A DNA stretch of 64,000 bases from Globodera rostochiensis. Taxonomy: Eukaryota > Nematoda > Chromadorea > Rhabditida > Heteroderidae. Numbering within the stretch: position 1 is the first letter of the stretch; each line of letters opens with the position of its first letter. Shown here piece after piece: positions 23,848 to 34,304 of this stretch. Position numbers and translations under genes: made by a program. The stretch is taken from NCBI GenBank assembly GCA_018350325.1, contig JAEVLN010000013.1, positions 2,322,624 to 2,386,623 of the forward strand. The letters run 5' to 3'. The notes beneath the pieces are model-generated. The model ran no database searches and was not told the DNA's origin. It saw nothing but the letters and a program-made list of their open reading frames with translations.

Positions 23848-26677
23848 ATGGCCAATAGTCGAGATGTTTTTATTTTAGAAATGGTCGAGGAAACTCCTTT
23901 AAACTCTTCGTCGCAGTATTCATCACTTCCATTCCTCCTTCCGTCAACTTCGTCCAGTCACACATCCCTCGTCCCATCGTACTCCCCGCACTCCAACCGC
24001 CACCCTCACAATCAACCCCCAGCAAATTGTCCAATCTTCCAAGCCTCCCCCCTCTACTTCTCCTCCCAATACGACTTATCGTCGTCCTATCATCCGTCTT
24101 CAACATTCTCCAATGCAAATACCAGCACCTTTAACTCTTTGGCCGCCACCTTATTAGCAGACTCTTTGAATAACTTTACGTCCGCTGGCCATGGAAGTGG
24201 AGGAAAAAGAGAGATGAATAACGACAACAACAGGTTGACAACGTTGAAGTGGCCCTGGGGTTGATTTTGAACTAAACGGGTGGGTTGTGGTGTTGAACTG
24301 GTTGAGATTGTGGGGTGGTGTTGAACTAGAGGGTTGGGGTTGTGGTGTTGAACTGGTTGAGATTGTGGGGTGGTGTTAAACTGGTTGGATTTGTGGGACG
24401 GTTTGAACTGTTTGGATTGTGGGGTGGTGTTGAACTAAAGGGTTGGGGTTGTGGTGTTGAACTGGTTGAGATTGTGGGGTGGTGTTAACTGGTTGGATTT
24501 GTGGGGCGATATTGAACTGTTTGGATTGTGGGGTGGTGTTGAACTAAAGGGTTGGGGTTGTGGTGTTGAACTGGTTGAGATTGTGGGGTGGTGTTAAACT
24601 GGTTGGATTTGTGGGACGGTTTGAACTGTTTGGATTGGGGGGTGGTGTTGAACTAAAGGGTTGGGGTTGTGGTGTTGAACTGGTTAAGATTGTGGGGTGG
24701 TGTTAAACTGGTTGGATTTGTGGGACGGTTTGAACTGTTTGGATTGTGGGGTGGTGTTGAACTAAAGGGTTGGGGTTGTGGTGTTGAACTGGTTGAGATT
24801 GTGGGGTGGTGTTAAACTGGTTGGATTTGTGGGACGGTTTGAACTGTTTGGATTGTGGGGTGGTGTTGAACTAAAGGGTTGGGGCTGTGGTGTTGAACTG
24901 GTTGAGATTGTGGGGTGGTGTTAAACTGGTTGGATTTGTGGGACGGTTTGAACTGTTTGGATTGGGGGGTGGTGTTGAACTAAAGGGTTGGGGTTGTGGT
25001 GTTGAACTGGTTGAGATTGTGGGGTGGTGTTAAACTGGTTGGATTTGTGGGACGGTTTGAACTGTTTGGATTGTGGGGTGGTGTTGAACTAAAGGGTTGG
25101 GGTTGTGGTGTTGAACTGGTTGAGATTGTGGGGTGGTGTTAAACTGGTTGGATTTGTGGGGCGGTTTGAACTGTTTGGCTTGTGGGGTAGTGTTGAACTA
25201 AAGGGTTGGGGTTGTGTTGTTGAAATGCTTGAGATTGTGAGATGTTGTTGAACTGGTTGGATTTGTGGGACGGTGTTGAACTGCTTGGATTTGTGGGGCT
25301 GTTGTGATAACAAATTTCAGTGACAACGAACGCCTCTTATCGTCTTCAGCCGCCGTCCCTCCTTTCGCTTCTTCTTCCTCAGCCTCTTTCGTCGGCAACA
25401 ACTTTGAGTTCACTAGGAAGGGACGCCGGGAGAGGACTTCGTACAACAAAGTTAAATGAATTTCGTTGGCACATTCGTTATTGTACTTTGACAGGAACAG
25501 CTGACGATTCTCGAAAATACTTTTAAGGGAACGGTTAGTCGACATATTCTCTCTCTTACATTGGAATTTAAGCAATATCCGGACGTTCATCTGCGGGAAG
25601 ATTTGGCGTCACGGATCCAGTTGGCAGAAAGTCGCATTCAAGTACAGAGAATGAAGGAGTGAAAGAACTTTTAAACCTTGACCTAGAGCCTTTTCGGTTG
25701 TCAATCCAAAATCATTTACAACGTCGAAAAATTCAGGTCTGGTTCAAGAACAGACGAGCAAAATTTCGGTAATCATAAATCCCTTTTAGTGTAATCAATT
25801 AAACTCTTTTTGTACAGTCAAAACAAAAAGAACGAGGAGTTGGCGCGTAAATTGGCGGGATTCCACCAATTGGCCACGACGGGATTCCCCTCGGGCAGTA
25901 CTAACGACTCTCCGCCCCCGGCCGAGCCTACGATGGCCAAATCAATGTCGCCAGTTGAAGCGAAGAGTGCACATCAGAGGCCGACCAAAACGGAAAACAG
26001 CGCCCCAGGAGAACAGCCGCCGTCAGAAGCGGAGGAAACGAAACGGACAAAGCTGCCTCCAGGCAAGCAGCTCACCGACCATCCGTGATATTGCGGCTTT
26101 ATCCAAAACTGGAATCGAAATCATCTCTGGCTTATAATTAATTCAAAGATCACCCCCCCCGTCCGCCCCAACTGCGAGTTGTCGCGCTCATACATTTATT
26201 CGCCTGCAGGCGATTGCTTCTCCGCTTCATCCTCTTTCTGCCCGAAATTGGAGACCCAATCTTTACATGCCGTCGCAGCAGCTTCCTTCCCCGCCTCACT
26301 GTACTCTGTGAGTGATTCAACGACTTCATTAACAATGGGCGGTGGATACGGGACTGCGGATTGGTTGGCTAAGGCACCGTGGGCGTGTCCGTACCAATTA
26401 CCGGTGGGGAATTTGAACAAAAGCATTACCAATAGGAATTGTTAATCTAAATTAGGTAAGGTGGGGGGAGGGGAACATAAAAAGTTCAAAAAAATCGACC
26501 TGTCGCTTAATTAAATTTTAACTTAAGTGCCCTCCGGCTTTCTACGGCTACTCTCCCGCCGTCTATTCCTACGGCCTATCGCATTACCAAAATGGCGGCG
26601 CCTCGTCGTCCTCATCAGTCACTGTGGCGGGAATAAACGAAAATGTCGCAAGCCCCGGCGGACAGTTGGAGAAATGA
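23848..26677 (+). CDS. Otx-family (K50 paired-like) homeobox transcription factor
   Basis: Exons 23848-24233, 25321-25450, 25495-25533, 25573-25641, 25737-25768, 25818-26062, 26210-26403 and 26528-26677 join in frame to about 414 residues. The homeodomain (from GRRERTSYNK, across four exons) ends in VWFKNRRAKFR, with lysine at position 50. With TQYPDV and AESRIQ this matches Otx proteins (C. elegans TTX-1, CEH-36, CEH-37). These bind TAATCC-type sites in the nucleus and specify head sensory neurons. The N-terminus is S/P-rich. The C-terminus is rich in Y, G and S and ends at TGA 26675. The 26063-26209 intron uses GC-AG (CAG|GCAAGC). Without it the frame would stop at 26086. Intron 1 is filled with a minisatellite. 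The orthologue cannot be chosen among the three. Confidence 0.85.
24234..25320. repeat. Intronic minisatellite, about 108-bp unit, G/T-rich
   Basis: This 1087-bp first intron of the homeobox gene is almost wholly a tandem array. The unit is made of four related blocks of about 27 bp, each like GTTGAACTGGTTGAGATTG followed by TGGGGTGGT. The coding strand is nearly free of C. The donor (CAG|GTTGAC) lies at the array edge and the acceptor (TTTCAG) just after the last degenerate unit. Confidence 0.9.
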
Positions 26678-27204
26678 ACGACGAGACGCAAATTCAAAAG
26701 GAATTCTAACAGAACACACACTTTAGCTATCAGATGTTTGTTCAAAAACCCTAATCTGCCAACCGCGATCATTTACACCAAAACAAAAGGCTCAAGAATT
26801 CCCACAAAAAACGCCATAGGGAATAAATAAAATAACATTGCTTCAAGCTTTGTGTTGTTATTGTTTGTGATAAACAGCGTGGGGTCCTGCATAATTAAAT
26901 TTTAATTGAATACTTTTTTCTTCTGATTCACAAATATTCCACATTTCGCGTTCCGAAATTTTTGAGGCCGTTATGAATCAACCGGTTTAAAAGGACATTT
27001 TTTCATATTTTATTTTTTCCTGCGTCTCCTGTTGTTAGTGACCTCTCCAAAAAGATAGCAGTTAAAATCAGGGCTCCGATCTCAAAATTTTTAAAATCCG
27101 CATCGGAGGATTAATCCTCATTGCTACCTAAAATCTACAAATTCGGCATTCTTCATTAAAATCAAAAATTAAGTTAACTTCGCTTCATTCGCTATATTTA
27201 TCAA

Positions 27205-28454
27205 TAGGGAAGCAAAAAATATGCACATGCATATTTTTTTCCTGAACTTGGAATGGTCTGAAACGCACGAAAAATGTGTTTTCAACATGGTTTGAAGCTT
27301 CTAGAACGCATTCCCATGTGTATATTTTGCATATTTGTGCATATTTCACTATTTATGTACTTAAAACCAGTTTACACGACCATAAACAGTTTATACGACC
27401 ATAAAAAAGAATACACGACCATAAATAAATTACAATTAAAAATCGTATTGTAAGCGGATTTCTTCTAATATAGCTTGAAAATTTGGTTCTAGTCCGGTTT
27501 TATGCGTCCCATAAACTTTTATGCGTCCTATAAAACTTTTATGCGTCCCATGAACTTTTACGCGTCCCATGATGCCATGTAAATATTTTACTTTAGAAAT
27601 TTTTTGGTAAGCCTAAAGAATGGGGGTCCGAATTTTTTAATCAAAAAATAAAAACTTTTTATAAAGTCGTTAGAAAATAGTTTCTAAGGCTTTTCTGGGA
27701 CGTAGAATCCGAATCTGATATCTAAAAAGCCGAAGTTCGTTTGGTTGTTTGTTTTTTGAACAAAGTAATACTCCAGTTTGTTCCCCCCTTTTTGGAAAAA
27801 TAATTTTTTTTTGTTTCAAAGTTGAGAAAATGATGTTTCTAGGGGTATTCCGGGGGCCTAGAATCCGAATCTGACCTCCATTTCGACCGATTTCGAACCC
27901 CGGAGGGGAACAAACTGGAGTATTACCATTTTTTTATAATGGGGGGTACCAGCTTTACTATTATCAAAAATCAAGTACTTGATGAAAAAATCTTAGACAT
28001 GACAAAATTTGATGTAGAACTCCATGGGACGCATAAAAGTTTTTGGGACGCATAAAAGTTTTTGGGACGCATAAAAGTTTATGGGACGCATAAACCGGAC
28101 TAGAACCGAAAATTTTTTCTTTTGCTATTATAACATGGTTAACCCACTCGTGTTGAAATTGCAGATTTAAACTTCTAATTCCCCCATAAGCAAGAGGGAT
28201 CGTTAGGCTTAGGCCTAAGCCTAACGATAACGGACACTGTCACAGGAACACACTCCAGACCTACACCCTACTTTTAAGAATGCAGCGCTATCAATATCCT
28301 AATTTGTTCCAAAAACCCAGCAAACAAATAATATAGCAGTAAATCACAATTTATATTTATGGTCGTGTAAACATTTTAAGGTCGTGTAATTTGTTTATGG
28401 TCGTGTAAACTGCAATAGAGCCCATATTTTATGCGCATATTTTTTGCCTCCCTA
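27205..28454. mobile_element. hAT-like element holding two further element shells
   Basis: Ends TAGGGAAGCAAAAAATATGC and inverse (CCTCCCTA) have an exact duplication TTTATCAA (27197-27204, 28455-28462) and GCATATTT words. Inside, CAGTTTACACGACC (27368) and its inverse (28412) bound a second shell with word TTTACACGACCATAAA. Inside that lies the 27485-28107 element. Confidence 0.8.
27485..28107. mobile_element. GGT-class element, word TTTATGCGTCCCA
   Basis: The ends GGTTCTAGTCCGG and inverse are flanked by exact GAAAATTT (27477-27484, 28108-28115). The word TTTTATGCGTCCC repeats at both ends. The interior contains a half-deleted palindrome of the GGTAATAC class (27764-27930). Confidence 0.8.
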
Positions 28455-29439
28455 TTTATCAATGCAAACATATTTGAGCAATTCCCTGTCACAAATGAGC
28501 ATTTTTAGCGATATTATATCTATTTTTTTGCGGGCAATCTTTCAAAAATTTTTGGGGAAGGGGCGCGGGGTGGTCGGCGGGGTGCCAGGAAAATTCGACA
28601 GCGACTGAATTCGATCGACAGTGAACTATGAGGAAAAGGCCGCAGATATCGGAGCCCGGTAATCCTGTCTTTTACTGGTCCCGTTTTTTTGTTTTGTTTT
28701 AATGGGGCTTTTAAGAAATTCTGAGAAGTACTCGGGTGTTATCGAGGTCGCTGATCACGAATATGATATCAGATTTTATCATATGCATCATCTAATCTAT
28801 GATTTTAACATCTAAGATTTTTGAAAAAAATCAAAAATTTTTCAAAGTCACTAAAAGGGTGTTTCTAGGGGTATTCGGGCGCGTAGAATTCGAATCTGAG
28901 CTCCATTTCGGCCAATTCCGAACCCCGGATCCGAAATCGAACAATTTAAAAAAAATACAAAAATTTTCAAAAATTAATTTTGGCTTCAAAATCATTCAAA
29001 AAAGCAGAAAACTACAACAACAAAAAAATCTGATTAGACTTCTAGAGTAGGGGTCAGTCCCGTCCCGGCCGGTCCCGTCCCAGGGCCAGTCCCGTCCCGG
29101 CCACTCCCACCGACCGAGAATCTCGAGCTTCTTTCGAGCGAGATTCGAGACGATACTCGACCATTCCGAACCCCAAACCCGAATTCGAACATTTTTTAAA
29201 AAGTTCAAAATCTTTCAAAAAACAAGTTCGGCTTAAAATTATTTAAAAAACATGAATTTTATCGTTACTTGCGTTTTCGTTGTATTTTATTTTTTTTAAT
29301 AATGTTGCAACTTGCAACATGTGAATTTTGAAAAAATTTGTCGCTATTAACTTTTGGAAGCTGTACAAGCAGCCTTCATGTTAAACTTTTTGTTGTTTTG
29401 CTGGTTTTATTTCTTGGTTTTCATTGTTGACGCTATAAT

Positions 29440-32400
29440 GGTAAATACCCCAACTCGCTACACCCCAACTCGCTACTTTGACCCGACTCGCTACTTTTAT
29501 CCCGACTCGCTACTTTTATCCCAACTCGCTACTTTTATCCCAACTCGCTACTTTTATCCCAACTCGCTACTTTTATCCCAACTCGCTACTTTTATCCCAA
29601 CTCGCTACTTTTATCCCGACTCGCTACTTTTATCCCAACTCGCTACTTTTATCCCGACTCGCTACTTTTATCCCAACTCGCTACTTTTATCCCAACTCGC
29701 TACTTTTATCCCAACTCGCTACTTTTATCCCAACTCGCTACTTTTATCCCGACTCGCTACTTTTATCCCAACTCGCTACTTTTGTCCCGACTCGCTACCT
29801 TTATCCCAACTCGCTACTTTTGTCCCGACTCGCTACTTTTTATCCCAACTCGCTACTTTTACCCAACTCGCTACTTTATCCCAACTCGCTACTTTTATCC
29901 CAACTCGCTACTTTTATCCCCTCGGCTACTTTATCCCGACTCGCTACTTTTATCCCAACTCGCTACTTTTATCCCGACTCGCTACTTTTATCCCAACTCG
30001 CTACTTTTATCCCAACTCGCTACTTTTATCCCAACTCGCTACTTTTATCCCAACCCGCTACTTTTATCCCGACTCGCTACTTTTATCCCAACTCGCTACT
30101 TTTGTCCCGACTCGCTACCTTTATCCCAACTCGCTACTTTTGTCCCGACTCGCTACTTTTATCCCAACTCGCTACTTTTATCCCGACTCGCTACTTTTAT
30201 CCCAACTCGCTACTTTTGTCCCGACTCGCTACCTTTATCCCAACTCGCTACTTTTATCCCGACTCGCTACTTTTATCCCAACTCGCTACTTTTATCCCAA
30301 CTCGCTACTTTTATCCCAACTCGCTACTTTTATCCCAACTCGCTACTTTTGTCCCGACTCGCTACCTTTATCCCAACTCGCTACTTTTATCCCGACTCGC
30401 TACTTTTATCCCAACTCGCTACTTTTATCCCAACTCGCTACTTTTATCCCAACTCGCTACTTTTATCCCAACTCGCTACTTTTATCCCGACTCGCTACTT
30501 TTATCCCAACTCGCTACTTTTATCCCGACTCGCTACTTTTATCCCAACTCGCTACTTTTATCCCAACTCGCTACTTTTATCCCAACTCGCTACTTTTATC
30601 CCAACTCGCTACTTTTATCCCGACTCGCTACTTTTATCCCAACTCGCTACTTTTGTCCCGACTCGCTACCTTTATCCCAACTCGCTACTTTTGTCCCGAC
30701 TCGCTACTTTTATCCCAACTCGCTACTTTTATCCCAACTCGCTACTTTTATCCCAACTCGCTACTTTTATCCCAACTCGCTACTTTTATCCCAACTCGCT
30801 ACTTTTATCCCGACTCGCTACTTTTATCCCAACTCGCTACTTTTATCCCGACTCGCTACTTTTATCCCAACTCGCTACTTTTATCCCAACTCGCTACTTT
30901 TATCCCAACTCGCTACTTTTATCCCAACTCGCTACTTTTATCCCGACTCGCTACTTTTATCCCAACTCGCTACTTTTGTCCCGACTCGCTACCTTTATCC
31001 CAACTCGCTACTTTTGTCCCGACTCGCTACTTTTATCCCAACTCGCTACTTTTATCCCGACTCGCTACTTTTATCCCAACTCGCTACTTTTGTCCCGACT
31101 CGCTACCTTTATCCCAACTCGCTACTTTTATCCCGACTCGCTACTTTTATCCCAACTCGCTACTTTTGTCCCGACTCGCTACCTTTATCCCAACTCGCTA
31201 CTTTTGTCCCGACTCGCTACTTTTGTCCCGACTCGCTACTTTTGTCCCAACTCGCTACTTTTGTCCCGACTCGCTACTTTTGTCCCAACTCGCTACTTTT
31301 GTCCCGACTCGCTACTTTTGTCCCGACTCGCTACTTTTATCCCGACTCGCTACTTTTATCCCAACTCGCTACTTTTATCCCGACTCGCTACTTTTATCCC
31401 AACTCGCTACTTTTATCCCAACTCGCTACTTTTATCCCGACTCGCTACTTTTATCCCAACTCGCTACTTTTGTCCCGACTCGCTACCTTTATCCCAACTC
31501 GCTACTTTTGTCCCGACTCGCTACTTTTGTCCCAACTCGCTACTTTTGTCCCGACTCGCTACTTTTATCCCGACTCGCTACTTTTATCCCAACTCGCTAC
31601 TTTTATCCCGACTCGCTACTTTTATCCCAACTCGCTACTTTTATCCCAACTCGCTACTTTTATCCCGACTCGCTACTTTTATCCCAACTCGCTACTTTTG
31701 TCCCGACTCGCTACCTTTATCCCAACTCGCTACTTTTGTCCCGACTCGCTACTTTTGTCCCAACTCGCTACTTTTGTCCCGACTCGCTACCCTTTTTTAA
31801 ATATTAAGAAACCACAATGACCCACTACGACAGCGTTTTGGCTCCAATACTTTAACAATTTCCGACTTTCACGAAAATCCGAACCTTTTGAATCCAATGT
31901 TTTTTTTCTAACATTTTGGTCTTTGGGGGCGTTCACAGACGTTCTACAGAGCGGTGGGAGTTAGTTCGGCGCCGACAAGTTTGAAACGTTATAACTTTTT
32001 GCTTATTTGACCAAATCAAATTATCTTGGCATCATTCGAAAGCACAATGTCTATAGGAAAAGAACTAAGCGATTCAAAAGTTATGACGCCACAACGACGA
32101 GTTGGCACGAAAAATGGCAATTTTCACACGTTTTAAGCTATAACTTTTTTTAAAAAGAGGAATCGGTTAGCTTTAGCTTGATCAAAGGTTCACCATACTG
32201 AGAGCTGAATGATATCGATTTTGTTTGATTTGCTTGCCAAACCATAGGGGAAGAGGGATCCTTTCGTTTGATGTCCACTCTGGAAATGTCCACACAAAAA
32301 TTGTTGTTAGCGCTTAATTTCGAATCGCTCTTCATCATTTTTTTTTTGAAAAATACGTGCATTCTTATTTTATAAAATGGCGCCGGATCGACTTGCCCCA

Positions 32401-32800
32401 CCTTAGATCGATTTGTCTCATTGAGGGCTGTCGATTGATACCAAAATTGTAAAGATTGGTACACAACAAAAACCAAAACTTAGGTAAAAATGTTCATTTT
32501 TTTTTCATTTTTCGTGAACTTTAAACCTCTATAATTCAGCTCATGGTTGTTACCCGAGCCTAAAATAGCACCATTCATTGTGTCTCATCGAGGGGAATCG
32601 AATGATATATCATTTATAAGGAAATCGGTGGTTTTTGAAAATAAAAAAGGGTAGCGAGTCGGGCCAAAAGTAGCGAGTTGGGACAAAAGTAGCGAGTTGG
32701 GATAAAAGTAGCGAGTTGGGACAAAAGTAGCGAGTCGGGATAAAAGTAGCGAGTCGGGTCGAAGTAGCGAGTTGGGGTGTAGCGAGTTGGGTGTGATCCC
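29440..32800. mobile_element. GGTA-class element, word AACTCGCTACTTTTATCCC
   Basis: The left end is GGTAAATACCCCAACTCGC and the right end GCGAGTTGGGTGTGATCCC. The flanks GCTATAAT (29432-29439) and GTTATAAT (32801-32808) differ at one base. The left word block has expanded into the 2.3-kb array; the right block (32645-32790) keeps about eight copies. The terminal GGTAAATACCC is shared with the elements at 10231 and 10583. Confidence 0.7.
29445..31797. repeat. 19-bp satellite array, about 120 copies
   Basis: The unit is CTACTTTTATCCCAACTCG. Variant sites alternate A/G (CCCAACTCG or CCCGACTCG), TAT/TGT and CTACT/CTACC. Nineteen is not a multiple of three and the unit has no stop in any plus phase, so all three plus frames stay open for 670-820 codons. 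These are not genes. Confidence 0.95.
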
Positions 32801-33159
32801 GTTATAATCTATTTGGAAAAAATAGTATAAACTCAACAATGTCATATGTAGACAAAGAAAAAAGAAAAAAAACTTCAAATGGGTTAGAAGCTTAAAAAGA
32901 TGAAAAATTCTAAAATTCGAAACGTGATTTTGGTTTACGAAAAAATAAAAAACATTACTTTGTGGGTGGGACGGGACTGGCCTGGGACGGTACTGGCCGG
33001 GACGGGACTGGCCCTGGGACGGGACTGGCCTGGGACGGTACTGGCCGGGACGGGACTGGCCCTGGGACGGTACTGGCCCTGGGACGGTACTGGCCCTGGG
33101 ACGGTACTGGCCCTGGGACGGTACTGGCTGGGACGGGACGGGACTGACCCGCTTCGCGA

Positions 33160-33829
33160 GGTGACCCGACATTTCAACACTGGACATTTCAACACTGGAC
33201 ATTTCAACACCGATTTCAACACTGTACATTTCAACACTGATTTTAAATTTTAAAATAAATTGATAGTGCCAAATTCAAAAATACCTAGTTATAATTAAAT
33301 AAAGGCTTATTAATTAGTCAGTCTTGCTGAGCTAAATGATACGAAATCGTTCTAAGATAACGAAGTGCGTCTTCGCCAGCCCTCTGGGCAAATTCTGCAA
33401 AAATCTGCTGAAGATTATGGTCCAGCGCCACATAAACGCTCTTCCTTTTTAGTCCTCTCCCTCTCACGCCATGCGCTGGTGCATTTCGATTAGCAGAACC
33501 AAATTGACCCCTGACCCATCATGCTACTCAAACATTGGTTCAGTAAGCAAATGTAGTTTGTGCACTTATTTTTATTTCACCATTTCAATGTCAACAATAA
33601 CAAGGACCATTTAAATATTTTCGAATTTCTCAAATTTCTTATCACATATCATTTAGCTCAGCAAGACTGATTAATTAATAAGCCTTTATTTAATTATAAC
33701 TAGGTATTTTTGAATTTGGCACTATCAATTTATTTTTAAAATTTAAAATCAGTGTTGAAATGTCCAGTGTTGAAATCAGTGTTGAAATGTCTAGTGTTGA
33801 AATGTCCTGTGTTGAAATGTACAGGAGCC
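33160..33829. mobile_element. GGT-class element, word ACATTTCAACACTGG
   Basis: The left end is GGTGACCCGACATTTCAAC and the right end TTGAAATGTACAGGAGCC, with exact duplication CTTCGCGA (33152-33159, 33830-33837). About 100 bp of further inverted arm follows (TAGTTATAATTAAATAAAGG and inverse). It occupies the right arm of the 28658-34055 shell. Confidence 0.8.
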
Positions 33830-34304
33830 CTTCGCGAATCTACGCGCCCGAATACCCCTAGGAACACCCTTTTAGCGACTTTATTTTTGATTTTTTTCAA
33901 AATCAGATGCTAAAATCATAGATGATGCATATGATAAAATCTGATATCATATTCGTGATCAGCGACCTCGATAAACCCCGAGTATTTCTCAGAATTTCTT
34001 AAAAGCCCCATTAAAACAACAAAAAAAAACGGGACCAGTAAAAGACAGGATTACCTCGGAGCCCTGGTTAAAATCATGCAAGAAACAAATAAACCTCCCA
34101 TTTTTCGATTTTAAAAAACGCTTACACTTTCCTTTACCCTTACTTTCGAAAATCTCGGACTCTAGTAAAATTCCTAAAAAGTCCATTTTAATCTTAAGGG
34201 GTACATATTCTCACCCTCCGAAAAAACGTCGGGTGTGGCATGTCGGGATGAACCCTAGTAAATAACATTACTTTGAACATTAATGTTAAATGTTTCTTTT
34301 TTAG

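Larger units (their letters stand above)
29047..33151. mobile_element. Element with word GGGACGG(G)ACTGGCC, second shell
   Basis: The left end GGGTCAGTCCCGTCCCGG and right end GGGACGGGACTGACCC are inverted partners lined with CAGTCCCGTCCCGG words (29050-29110, 32965-33150). I could not read a clean target duplication. The right end is followed at once by the 33160-33829 insertion. Confidence 0.55.
28658..34055. mobile_element. 5.4-kb GGTAATCC-ended element, outermost shell of a nest
   Basis: Ends GGTAATCCTGTCTTTTACTG at the left and its inverse at the right, each continued by about 200 bp of matching inverted sequence including GGGGTATTCGGGCGCGTAGA. The duplication TCGGAGCC is exact (28649-28656, 34056-34063). 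A partial copy of the same end lies at 13854. It has no transposase; everything inside is other elements. Confidence 0.75.

Noticed and set aside
29354..31820. Three overlapping plus-strand open frames of 672-817 codons
   Set aside because: They are one 19-bp unit read in its three phases. The 57-bp translation cycle repeats the same 19 residues, so they are not proteins.
32585..33253. Open frames of 100-214 codons on both strands
   Set aside because: They read through GGGACGGGACTGGCC words and TAGCGAGTTGGGA words of element ends.
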